This document shows, piece after piece, positions 7,881 through 15,361 of a stretch of 32,299 nt of DNA. Position 1 is the stretch's first letter. Each line of letters opens with the position of its first letter. The notes under the pieces are model-generated. The model was not told the DNA's origin. It made no database searches and saw nothing but the letters and a program-made list of their open reading frames with translations. A program made the translations under genes and the position numbers. Where the stretch lies: NCBI GenBank assembly GCA_913063055.1, contig CAJXZK010000034.1:1-32299 (forward strand), given 5' to 3'. The DNA is from an uncultured bacterium. GTDB taxonomy: Bacteria; Cyanobacteriota; Vampirovibrionia; Obscuribacterales; Obscuribacteraceae.

Positions 7881-8335
7881 TAGTTTTGCATGAGTCTAAA
7901 AATTAGAGATTATGGACGCGCCAAGCCTAGCCACCACTGATGATGGCAGCAATAAGTGACGTTTTGTTCCTCGCGCTCGATCTAAGTCAAGCGCCGTCGT
8001 TTTCGCAAGCTCTCTCTCTTGCGCTTTCGCTCTCGTTCACGCCCCGTTTCGACGCGCTGAAACGCAGCCAGAGTGAGGCTTTGCGAAAACAAATAAAAGA
8101 AACTACTGGATTGCAAATGATGCATTATCGAAAACCTCTAGTGGAAAAGCACACAAAACCGAACAGTCTTTATGACCGTTTCTCGCTTGTCTTTCGCTCT
8201 GTCCAGAAGTTCACGATTAAATACCCATTAAAAATGGCCCGCCGGGCTCATTGCTCTATGCCGATATAACAGTTGTATCACACAAATTGAATATTGCAAA
8301 TGAGAGATTTGATCTTTAATTTGCGATCGTTTGAT
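7881..8335. other. 455-bp non-coding stretch between tRNA cluster and kinase-like gene
   Basis: No credible gene was found. The one longish plus-strand frame (7940-8269) has no ribosome site, low-complexity Leu/Ser content and no recognisable domain. The left half (about 7960-8090) is pyrimidine-rich on the plus strand and holds the inverted repeat listed separately. The 10-mer CTTTCGCTCT occurs twice (8024-8033 and 8191-8200). An imperfect stem at 8293-8301/8319-8327 lies just past the stop of the kinase-like gene but has no T-run. Confidence 0.6.
7999..8090. repeat. Long-range perfect 10-bp inverted repeat with internal hairpin
   Basis: GTTTTCGCAA (7999-8008) and TTGCGAAAAC (8081-8090) are exact reverse complements. 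Between them CGTTTC (8045-8050) and GAAACG (8059-8064) form a 6-bp stem with an 8-base loop. Nested stems in a non-coding region suggest a structured RNA or a protein-binding site. Neither strand shows a terminator-like T-run after the outer arm. Confidence 0.4.
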
Positions 8336-9400
8336 TTAGTTACAGCCATCGTCTATTTCTTTTAGCGTTTGTTCAAGCGCTTCAGCCGGATAAATTGCTG
8401 ACTTTGTTTCAGTGTCTAATTGTTGATAGAACTCGCTCAGGCGAAAAGCTATTGGTGCGTAAGTTTTTATTTTTGACTCTAGAAATGGTGTCATTGTTTC
8501 TGGTCTGGCTCCATTGCTGTTGATAAATGCGCGCAGGTGAGTTAACCATTTCCCCTGGCCATAAAAGTGCAGCATCAGAGTTTGAATTAAGCTAACGGCT
8601 GATACGCAGCGATCGTAAGAGCGATGGTGCCTCAAGAAATCTACTTCTTCTTTCTCTAAATCAAATTGTTCTGATAGTGCTAAGCCGAAATCGCTATAGT
8701 AAAGATTGCCGTTGCTAAGAATGTTATTGAAGTGGGCATCAAAGTGAACAAAATTATTTGCTCGGAAGAAGGCCGAAGTGGCAATGCAGTCTCTCTCCAC
8801 TTGGGCCACAGCCCTGTCGGCGCAATTACTATCGTTGCCTAGCTGACCTAGTAGCCACTGATGAAGCGTTTCTGGAATATATTCAAGAAACAAGAGCAGA
8901 TGAGCTGAAGCCTCATGCAGTGCCTCCAAACGATGGCGCACTGCCGCTGAATTGTCCCAGAATTCAACAGCTATATTAAGGTCTTCAACTTGGCGAGGAG
9001 TGATGGTATCGGGCCTTTTTCCTTCCAGAATTCGCCAGTGATATAAGAGGGGGAAATTAGTGCACACACCGGAAATTACCCACTCGGTGGCTAGCTTGTG
9101 AGCAGCTAGCTCTCGACCGGCTCCGAAGCCCGCCGACCCCAGGCGGTATTGAAAAAACAAAGGCAGGCCGAAGATATTTGCTGTAGACAAGAAGTTCTCT
9201 GTATCTCGCTCAAGGTCGGTGAGGGCAATTCGTTTAACAAAGACCATATGCTCGTCAATTTTTATTATCGAAGAAGTACCGCCCACTCCTTCGTGCAAAG
9301 GTGTGGCCTTTTGCAATAAAGCCGCCAGAGCGCTCTCACTATAGCCTGCTAGCTGGCTGGAGAGCTGCTGGTGGAGCTGTAAACGCGATTTTGTGGGCAT
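8336..9400 (-). CDS. Protein-kinase-fold family protein
   Basis: The 354 residues carry the core motifs of a kinase-like (APH/ePK) fold. A Gly-rich GVGGTSS loop (38-44) is followed by Lys56 in VFVKRIAL and Glu97 in GRELAAH. The catalytic loop is HFDAHFNNIL with Asp221 and Asn226, and the metal motif is YSDFG with Asp237. Segments LTDLE, STANIFGLPLFFQY and GSAGFGAGREL match a bacterial family usually annotated as protein kinase family protein, whose substrate I do not know. There is no signal peptide or membrane segment, so it is probably cytoplasmic. All key residues are present, so it should be active. It is divergent from the protease gene at 9464, and the downstream side is the non-coding region before the tRNAs. 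Confidence 0.82.
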   Translation of the reverse strand: MPTKSRLQLHQQLSSQLAGYSESALAALLQKATPLHEGVGGTSSIIKIDEHMVFVKRIALTDLERDTENFLSTANIFGLPLFFQYRLGSAGFGAGRELAAHKLATEWVISGVCTNFPLLYHWRILEGKRPDTITPRQVEDLNIAVEFWDNSAAVRHRLEALHEASAHLLLFLEYIPETLHQWLLGQLGNDSNCADRAVAQVERDCIATSAFFRANNFVHFDAHFNNILSNGNLYYSDFGLALSEQFDLEKEEVDFLRHHRSYDRCVSAVSLIQTLMLHFYGQGKWLTHLRAFINSNGARPETMTPFLESKIKTYAPIAFRLSEFYQQLDTETKSAIYPAEALEQTLKEIDDGCN

Positions 9401-9463
9401 AGGCTAGCTCTTGGGTGATAAAGACTGTGATTCAACTGGGGCCGCTTGGGGAATATTTTAGCC

Positions 9464-10534
9464 ATGCCGAAAAGCGGAGAAGCCCACCCGGATAAAGGTG
9501 TGGCGGATGAGAGAGAGAAAGATGCTGCCAGCACTGGTCATTTAGTTGACTGGTGGGAGCGTTTCGCCAATAGTGCACCAAACCTTTCAAAAGAACAAGT
9601 GACCATGGCCGGGGCCGGTGTACTGGCCCTGGGGATGACCGCTAAGTTTGGGCCGAAAGCCGGCAAAGCTGCTATGAACTCACTTGAAAGCTTGACCAAG
9701 GTAGAACTACCAGCCTTTGCTTCGGTCAAACCAATAGCTGAGAGCGCTAAAGCTGGCGAGAATATACCTGGTCTAGTCAAGGTAGCTAGTGATAGCTGGT
9801 TGGCCCGAATTTATGAATCGTCTAAAAGTAGTGTTGTGCGTGTGCATGCTGGCGATGGCCAGGCTCTTGGTTCTGGCTTCTTTGTCGATAGCGAGAAACG
9901 CCTCCTGGCCACTAGTTACCACGTTGTCGCAGGTTTAGAGCATAACAAGCAAGTGATTAGACTATTTGGCGGCCGCTCTTATGAAGCAAGTGTTGTTGCT
10001 ATTGACCAGGGTGCTGACCTGGCTGTTCTTAAGATAGCTGGCAATCCAGCTTTTCGCTTCGACGCACTTAAGTTGGGCACTCCACTGCAGGCTGAATCGA
10101 AAAGAGCTGCCGCTATTGGCTACCCTGTGCATGCTGAGTTGCCGGTGATCTCGCCTGGAAGTTTGAATTATCTTGCCTATACAGGCCAGTCTAGAATTGG
10201 TTTTACTATGAAAACCTATCATGGTAATTCTGGTGGCCCCATTGTCGGCCGCGATGGCTCGGTTTTGGCAGTACTAACAAACGGTATTGAAGCGGGAAGT
10301 CATTCTGCGCCGATGACCACAGGCTATAACGTTGAGCATTTGCGCACTTTGGTAAATTTAGCGCGCCATCGCGAAATCAAGGATGGAGTGCTATCAATTG
10401 ACACTGAAATTTTAGCCCAGGGCCGGAAGATGATTTCCAGTGAAGACCTGAGGGCATTGCAAACTGCACCAGATACGATGGCAACACTAAAGCAACGTTT
10501 ATCTGTAAAAGTTCTCAAGCAAGAAGTCGAGTAG
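9464..10534 (+). CDS. Trypsin-like serine protease (S1C/HtrA-like), no PDZ domain
   Basis: The protease domain spans about residues 115-300 with the full triad: His153 in ATSYHVV, Asp185 in GADLAVL and Ser256 in HGNSGGP. The opening GSGFFVD is typical of DegP/HtrA enzymes. The roughly 110-residue N-terminal part is charged, then has an Ala/Gly-rich helix (about 49-63), and does not look like a cleavable signal peptide. The C-terminal tail of about 60 residues is too short for a PDZ domain. The ATG at 9464 is taken with GGGGA eleven bases upstream; an in-frame TTG at 9446 with GGGG four bases upstream is the alternative. Location is unclear: cytoplasmic, or held at the membrane by the helix. 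Confidence 0.85.
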   Translation: MPKSGEAHPDKGVADEREKDAASTGHLVDWWERFANSAPNLSKEQVTMAGAGVLALGMTAKFGPKAGKAAMNSLESLTKVELPAFASVKPIAESAKAGENIPGLVKVASDSWLARIYESSKSSVVRVHAGDGQALGSGFFVDSEKRLLATSYHVVAGLEHNKQVIRLFGGRSYEASVVAIDQGADLAVLKIAGNPAFRFDALKLGTPLQAESKRAAAIGYPVHAELPVISPGSLNYLAYTGQSRIGFTMKTYHGNSGGPIVGRDGSVLAVLTNGIEAGSHSAPMTTGYNVEHLRTLVNLARHREIKDGVLSIDTEILAQGRKMISSEDLRALQTAPDTMATLKQRLSVKVLKQEVE

Positions 10535-10539
10535 GGAAT

Positions 10540-11490
10540 TCAATTTGACATTGGAGCACCGAGGAACTGGTGCACTGAGGTCGTGTATTGATCGAAGTCG
10601 ACATCATATATGTCGTTGTGTCCGGCGTGCTCAAGTCTGACCAACGTTTTTGCTGGTTGTGCCAGTGAATAAAGTGTCTCAGAGTAGACAATTGGTATTA
10701 CTTTGTCGCGAACACCATGAAGCAGCAAAAGGGGGGCGTGAGGTTGAGTTAAAGCCTTCGTATTGTCGAGCTGTTCCTCTGAAGAGAATAGTGCATCGGG
10801 ATAGAGATTAAGCCAGAAGAGTTTTAGGCGAGCGAGTGCGCGAAGCGATGTGTAGGCCGATTGCAGAATGATTGCATTCACCTTTCTATGGGATGATAGG
10901 TTGCAGGCGATGCCTGTTCCAAGCGATTCACCAAACACAACTATGTCTTGTTCGCGGTAGTGCTTGTTTGATAGCAACCAGGCAAAGGCTGCTGCGCCGT
11001 CCTCTCTCATGTGAGTAATTGAAGGTGAGCCGGCACTGAGGCCATACCCTTGATAGTCATAGATGAAAACCGAAAAGCCCTGACGCAGAAACATGGCTAT
11101 GAGGGGCATTCTATTTGTCAAATTGCCACCGTTGCCGTGATTAATTAAGACCACTCGCTTACCATTGGCGACTGGCAAATACCAACCATGAAGTTTGGAG
11201 CCGTTTTGACTGCGAAAATAGACATTTTCAATTTCTGTGCCAACGATGCTATGGGCTCTATAAGCACCAGCCATGCTGGGATGAAACAGCATCATGTTAT
11301 ACAGAGGTGCTGCAACCATCGGCGAAAGAAGAACATAATAAATTAGTAGTTGCGGTATTAGGTTGCGAAGCGTCAATAAGAATGTTCGCCTATCTGTCCC
11401 TTGCAGCTTTTTGCTCACCGCACCCCACTCACTGGGATTGAAGGCCGCTGTGAGTTCTTTCAGTAGGCTGCGAATAAACGAGGTTATCAT
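10540..11490 (-). CDS. Alpha/beta hydrolase, membrane-anchored (ABHD13/BEM46-like)
   Basis: Of the 316 residues, an N-terminal hydrophobic segment (about 43-63) probably serves as membrane anchor. The alpha/beta hydrolase core follows: HGNGGN oxyanion region (118-123), nucleophile Ser189 in GESLGTG, Asp262 in HGVRDKVIP and His291 in HAGHND, so the triad is complete. Similarity is to the BEM46/ABHD13 group, whose substrates are mostly unknown; an esterase or thioesterase activity is possible. It starts 12 bases after the stop of a 66-residue gene on the same strand with only a weak GAGTAA-like ribosome site, which suggests coupling. It converges with the protease gene, leaving five bases between stops. 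Confidence 0.85.
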   Translation of the reverse strand: MITSFIRSLLKELTAAFNPSEWGAVSKKLQGTDRRTFLLTLRNLIPQLLIYYVLLSPMVAAPLYNMMLFHPSMAGAYRAHSIVGTEIENVYFRSQNGSKLHGWYLPVANGKRVVLINHGNGGNLTNRMPLIAMFLRQGFSVFIYDYQGYGLSAGSPSITHMREDGAAAFAWLLSNKHYREQDIVVFGESLGTGIACNLSSHRKVNAIILQSAYTSLRALARLKLFWLNLYPDALFSSEEQLDNTKALTQPHAPLLLLHGVRDKVIPIVYSETLYSLAQPAKTLVRLEHAGHNDIYDVDFDQYTTSVHQFLGAPMSN

Positions 11491-11502
11491 TGTTTACTCT
11501 AT

Positions 11503-11703
11503 CTATTTGTCATCAACTTCAAATTCTTGAAGCCGGGCTAGCTGGTTCTCGTATGACTGCCTACGCTCAAGCGCTTGCTTAAGCAATTCTTCGTTACCCT
11601 GTTGCTTTGCCATGGCCATGCGATTGGCCCACGCAGCGATTTGACCTTTAATTTCCTCAGCAGTGAGTCTTGTGTCAAACGGCTGGACATTCTCATCTGG
11701 CAT
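11503..11703 (-). CDS. Small charged helical protein, unknown function
   Basis: The 66 residues start from ATG with a good GGAGA site six bases upstream. After a short Pro/Asp-containing start the chain is predicted helical and highly charged (about 14-60), with a heptad-like pattern that could form a short coiled coil or helical hairpin. No family was recognised. It is the first gene of a two-gene unit with the alpha/beta hydrolase. The good ribosome site and position support a real gene over the overlapping frame at 11538-11741. Confidence 0.65.
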   Translation of the reverse strand: MPDENVQPFDTRLTAEEIKGQIAAWANRMAMAKQQGNEELLKQALERRQSYENQLARLQEFEVDDK

Positions 11704-11762
11704 GTTCGCTCTCCAGTGATTGATCTTCGGCTAGGTTTCATTGCGACATAGATGTTTAGGCT

Positions 11763-11774
11763 AGCTTATAAGCT
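11763..11774. promoter_or_regulatory. 12-bp perfect palindrome in divergent promoter region
   Basis: AGCTTATAAGCT reads the same on both strands. It lies in the 117-bp gap between the small-protein/hydrolase unit and the dehydrogenase gene, 46 bases before the latter's start. It could be an operator for a dimeric repressor, or TATAAG may serve as a -10 element. No well-spaced -35 hexamer was seen. Confidence 0.3.
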
Positions 11775-11820
11775 GGGGCAAAAATGCTAGTCTTTAACAG
11801 AATCTTGGGAGAGAAAGATA

Positions 11821-12618
11821 ATGGATTTGCAGCTGAAAGGCCTTAGAGCGCTAGTAACCGGGTCATCGGCAGGAATCGGCTATGCTATTGCCGAGTTGCT
11901 CTACAAAGAAGGTGCCACTGTTTACCTCAATGGTCGTACACAGTTGCGGGTAGATGAAGCTTTGAAGCGCCTGCATGCCAGCGCCGGTACTAGCGGCACT
12001 GCTTATGGCTTAGTCTCCGATCTGGCTACTGCCGAGGGGGCGAACAAACTAATTTCTGAGCTACCAGACGTTGATATTCTCATTAACAATGTAGGTATCT
12101 ATGAGCCTAAAGAGTTCGCTCAAATTACTGACGAAGACTGGCTCCATACTTTCGAAGTCAATGTCATGAGTGGAATACGCTTAAGCCGACATTATATCGA
12201 GGGCATGCGCAAGCGCGATTGGGGCCGCATTGTCTTTATTTCTAGTGAGTCTGGTGTAAATATTCCTAGTGAAATGATTCACTATGGTGTTACTAAAACC
12301 GCCCAGATTGCTGTTGCTAGAGGTCTAGCCGAGACCACCGTTGGAACGAGAATCACAGTCAACTCTGTACTACCTGGGCCAACTGCATCTGAGGGCGTTG
12401 AGCAGTTCATTAAAGAGATGGCTAAGCAGGGTAATACTAATGCCGAATCGGTAGAAAAAGAGCTTTTCGAAAAAATAAGACCAACATCACTGTTGAAGCG
12501 CTTAGCGACTTCTGAAGAAGTCGCCAGTATGGTCGCTTATGTCTGTAGCCCATTAGCTGCTGCCACTAATGGAGCAGCTCTCAGGGTAGATGGTGGCGTG
12601 GTTCGCTCCATTCTTTAG
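11821..12618 (+). CDS. Short-chain dehydrogenase/reductase (SDR)
   Basis: The 265 residues have all the classical SDR marks: the nucleotide-binding TGSSAGIG (13-20), NNVG (89-92), catalytic Ser142, Tyr155 and Lys159 in YGVTK, and the C-terminal RVDGGVV. Asn38-Gly39-Arg40 after the second strand suggests NADP(H) rather than NAD(H), in the manner of FabG-like enzymes. The length is normal, with a longer 190-220 loop that may be a substrate lid. The substrate cannot be assigned. GGGAGAG precedes the ATG. The next gene begins 33 bases after the stop in the same direction, but its product is exported and unrelated in type. Confidence 0.92.
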   Translation: MDLQLKGLRALVTGSSAGIGYAIAELLYKEGATVYLNGRTQLRVDEALKRLHASAGTSGTAYGLVSDLATAEGANKLISELPDVDILINNVGIYEPKEFAQITDEDWLHTFEVNVMSGIRLSRHYIEGMRKRDWGRIVFISSESGVNIPSEMIHYGVTKTAQIAVARGLAETTVGTRITVNSVLPGPTASEGVEQFIKEMAKQGNTNAESVEKELFEKIRPTSLLKRLATSEEVASMVAYVCSPLAAATNGAALRVDGGVVRSIL

Positions 12619-12651
12619 ACCAAAGCTTATTCTGCTGAAGTGCCAGCTGTC

Positions 12652-14340
12652 ATGAGGCCCCTTGGATTTGACCAGGGCGCCCTACAGTGGTCTAATCTAA
12701 ACGTGTTATTAAAACGTCTATTTTCGACAATTCTCTGCGGGCTTATTTTGGCCCCTCCCAGTCTTGCCGTCGACAGGAGTACTTTTAAGCGATCTGAGGC
12801 TATGCAAGCGGCTCAAAGTCTGGGTATCCAGGAGAAAGTTGATCGACTTCTTTTTCTTCGAAGCAATTCGGACTGCTCTTCTGAAGAACTGCTAGTTCTA
12901 AGGGCTGCAATTTTGAGAAAGATTTTGCGCGCCGTGCTGGAAGTACGTCAGGCTTGCAACAAGCTTGACGTTGAACGCGCCTATACCTATGACATTATGC
13001 AAAAGGAAGAGCGGCGAGAACACTTCGTGAACCAGCTCTTCAACACCGCCAACTTCGCTCAAATTTCCACTTTTTATACGCTTGAACCCTTCATGCGTAT
13101 CCATGATCAATTTGTCACATCAGCAATATTTACCACTATTAGTGGATCGCTCAACACTGCGATATCAACGTTCTCAAGATTACATGGAGCTGTTGCCAAA
13201 GCCAGCAACGTTTCTCCTCCAAAAGTATTGGCCAATATAGTCGACGGTGGCCCCGTCGATGCCAGCGGTATGCCCCCTTTGGTCTCCAAGTATCTGGATG
13301 CAGCTGCACCGGGTTCGAACAAATCTCGAAGAGAGGTACTGTTTGCTACCTGGCTGAGCAGTTATAAAATTGATGCAACGAAGAAAGAGGATCTTTGTTC
13401 CATCAAAGATCGGAAGAAAGCTAGCATAAAATTACTGAGGTCGCGCATTCTATTGCTGTGGTCACTCCATACTGCTGTTCAGGACTTCGATCGTCAGCTA
13501 CTCTGTCTGCTCGATCAGTTAGAAAGCGTTCCAATGCCTGGCACAGAGTCGTCCGGCGTGACTGCAAGCATTATCAATTGCAGCGCTGGTGCTGCTGAGA
13601 TGGCAAATCTTCTGAAGTTGCAACCATGTATAGCTGAACTGAGTCAGTTGAAGCAAACTGGTAGCCCGAGTAAAAGATTAAGCGAATTAGAATTGCGATT
13701 GCTCGAAAGGTCGCTCAGAGGTGCTTTGGAAGTACAGGTAGCTAGTGACAAAGTCGATGAAGATCTCTATTACAGCTACCATGTGGTTCTCTCTGACCTA
13801 TTGCAGAGTAGAGCAAGATGGCTGCAAAAGACTTATGATGCGAATTTCCTCCAGTCAGGTATTCTCGGTATCGTTGCCGGTCGGCTTTACTTGAGTAGAC
13901 ATTCTTATGCTGGGGATCGCAAATTTGTAATTTCTGGGGGCAACGGAACAGCCCTCACTCTGCTCGCCATGTGGCAGATGCATGGCTTCAAGAGAAAATC
14001 AGATATGGGACCAAATTCTCTAGCGGAAATACTCGACCTTAATCCGGCTGACGATTGTCGATTTTCGCCGTTTGTATCAAGTCTTCTCAATTCGCCACCT
14101 CCAGGTTCGAGCGATGGCAAGTCACGTCGGGAGTTGCTCAACAATAGGTGGAAAGAGGCGAAGGTTACAACCTTAAACTTAGACTCTGCCAAAAATCTTC
14201 AGGCAGTTTCTGCCATGCCATCACATAAGTACGACACTATAAACGTCGTCAAAAATCGCATTGCGCTCCTTCATTCGTTGAAAAAGGAGCTAGAGTCATT
14301 TCAAGGAGAGGTGCTTGAACTTCTCCTCTGTACAGAATAG
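12652..14340 (+). CDS. Exported protein with a tandemly duplicated domain of unknown family
   Basis: A hydrophobic signal segment (LLKRLFSTILCGLILAPPSLA, ending near residue 40) is followed by two copies of a domain of about 245 residues (about 50-292 and 313-562). Each copy has an opening helix, a charged helix with ALEV/VLEV, a segment NTANFAQIS or DANFLQSGI, a Gly/Ala-rich hydrophobic stretch, a hallmark PGSxxxxSRRE(L/V)L with a Trp about six residues on, and a final leucine-rich helix. The next gene encodes a single copy. I recognise no known family. Mostly alpha-helical content and the central hydrophobic stretch suggest membrane contact. The start is uncertain: ATG at 12652 has a weak GAAG site, GTG at 12640 has none, and GTG at 12703 would give the most typical signal peptide. 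Confidence 0.82.
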   Translation: MRPLGFDQGALQWSNLNVLLKRLFSTILCGLILAPPSLAVDRSTFKRSEAMQAAQSLGIQEKVDRLLFLRSNSDCSSEELLVLRAAILRKILRAVLEVRQACNKLDVERAYTYDIMQKEERREHFVNQLFNTANFAQISTFYTLEPFMRIHDQFVTSAIFTTISGSLNTAISTFSRLHGAVAKASNVSPPKVLANIVDGGPVDASGMPPLVSKYLDAAAPGSNKSRREVLFATWLSSYKIDATKKEDLCSIKDRKKASIKLLRSRILLLWSLHTAVQDFDRQLLCLLDQLESVPMPGTESSGVTASIINCSAGAAEMANLLKLQPCIAELSQLKQTGSPSKRLSELELRLLERSLRGALEVQVASDKVDEDLYYSYHVVLSDLLQSRARWLQKTYDANFLQSGILGIVAGRLYLSRHSYAGDRKFVISGGNGTALTLLAMWQMHGFKRKSDMGPNSLAEILDLNPADDCRFSPFVSSLLNSPPPGSSDGKSRRELLNNRWKEAKVTTLNLDSAKNLQAVSAMPSHKYDTINVVKNRIALLHSLKKELESFQGEVLELLLCTE

Positions 14341-14361
14341 TGGTACGGAATGGGGGTGGCT

Positions 14362-15282
14362 ATGTCTTTTGATGTATCTATGATTACTCAATTTGCGTGC
14401 GACAAATTTAGTGTACGGAGTTCTATCCTAGCAATATTTTCGGCCGCCCTCCTTACATTTCTTCCAAGCACAGCCGCTTTTGCCAGTGGTGAGCTTACAC
14501 CTCAAGCCCAAGAAGCGGCAAAATTGATGGGTATCGAGGATCAAGTCTACAGGCTACTTGAATACAAGAAGACTAGGTCAGTGGATAACTATGATCAGGA
14601 AACTCTTGGGCTCCAGCTGTCGCTTGTTCGAAAAATCATGACCACTGGACTAGAATTGCGGTCGGCTTCCGCAAAATTCGATAGAGAGATCACTTTTGAG
14701 CAACAGGCTCTCGATAAGCTCACTCGCGAAAGAGATTTGGCCGTGTCATTAACTACAAATGCGAACTTCTTGCAACTGAGCATTCTCAGCACCATTATTG
14801 ACGGTCCTTTGGAACAAACGAAAAATCGCCATATGATACTTAATGGCAATCGGCTTAATATTGTTTCTGGCCTAACGGTTGGAAGCCTAGCTCTCCTTGC
14901 TTTATACCAGCAGCGCGGGGGCACTAGGCATTCAAAACCTGAGGCTAATTTATTGGGGCAAACTCTAGGACTTGAGGCCCCTGATAGCGAGAAGCTGTCG
15001 CCTATTTTGTGGCAATATCTCAACTCTCCTGCCACCGATGCCGCGGGTGGCTTGACCAGGCGCCAGCAATTGACCGAGTACTGGGAGACAGCAAAAATAC
15101 TTCCTATCAATATCAAAAAGACTTCCACAGTAGAACAAGTATCCGCTCTTGGATCGCGCCACCGCCAGCGGTATGAGTCAATTAAGCTTCTCACAGCGCG
15201 AGTAACAATGCTGTTTGATTTACGAGCTATGAGCAATATGCTCAACACTGGGCTGGTAGAATTGCTACAGGCGCTAGATTAA
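14362..15282 (+). CDS. Exported single-copy paralogue of the preceding gene's domain
   Basis: The 306 residues have a signal peptide (hydrophobic about 21-37, AFA cleavage near 42). The mature part matches each half of the preceding protein: QEAAKLMGIEDQVYRLL, then TNANFLQLSI (near 131-141), the hydrophobic GLTVGSLALLALYQ (near 170-183), NSPATDAAGGLTRRQQL with a Trp a few residues on (near 221-241), and the final helix RYESIKLLTARVTMLFDL. Second-copy features such as VSAL before the last helix are closest, so it pairs best with copy two. GGGGG precedes the ATG at 14362; an ATG at 14350 is in frame but lacks a site. It follows the duplicated gene by 21 bases, so the two are probably co-transcribed and arose by local duplication. 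Confidence 0.82.
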   Translation: MSFDVSMITQFACDKFSVRSSILAIFSAALLTFLPSTAAFASGELTPQAQEAAKLMGIEDQVYRLLEYKKTRSVDNYDQETLGLQLSLVRKIMTTGLELRSASAKFDREITFEQQALDKLTRERDLAVSLTTNANFLQLSILSTIIDGPLEQTKNRHMILNGNRLNIVSGLTVGSLALLALYQQRGGTRHSKPEANLLGQTLGLEAPDSEKLSPILWQYLNSPATDAAGGLTRRQQLTEYWETAKILPINIKKTSTVEQVSALGSRHRQRYESIKLLTARVTMLFDLRAMSNMLNTGLVELLQALD

Positions 15283-15361
15283 CGAGCAATACGGCGTTCA
15301 AGAATGCCTAAGCTATTTCTTTTTTGCATATCCCCCAAATGAGTGATTTTAGGAGCAATAA

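Noticed and set aside
7940-8269. Plus-strand 109-codon frame in the non-coding stretch
   Set aside because: No ribosome site, low-complexity Leu/Ser start, no recognisable domain, and it spans the nested inverted repeats.
8293-8327. Terminator for the kinase-like gene
   Set aside because: The stem has nine pairs including one G-U, is AT-rich, has a 17-base loop and lacks a T-run.
11538-11741. Minus-strand 67-codon frame overlapping the small 66-residue gene
   Set aside because: The frame at 11503-11703 has a better ribosome site and a regular helical charge pattern; this one is Arg/Ser-rich without structure.
14595-15248. Minus-strand 217-codon frame inside the single-copy paralogue gene
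   Set aside because: It lies wholly opposite a gene with signal peptide and clear paralogy to its neighbour; its own translation is Ser/Arg-rich without motifs.
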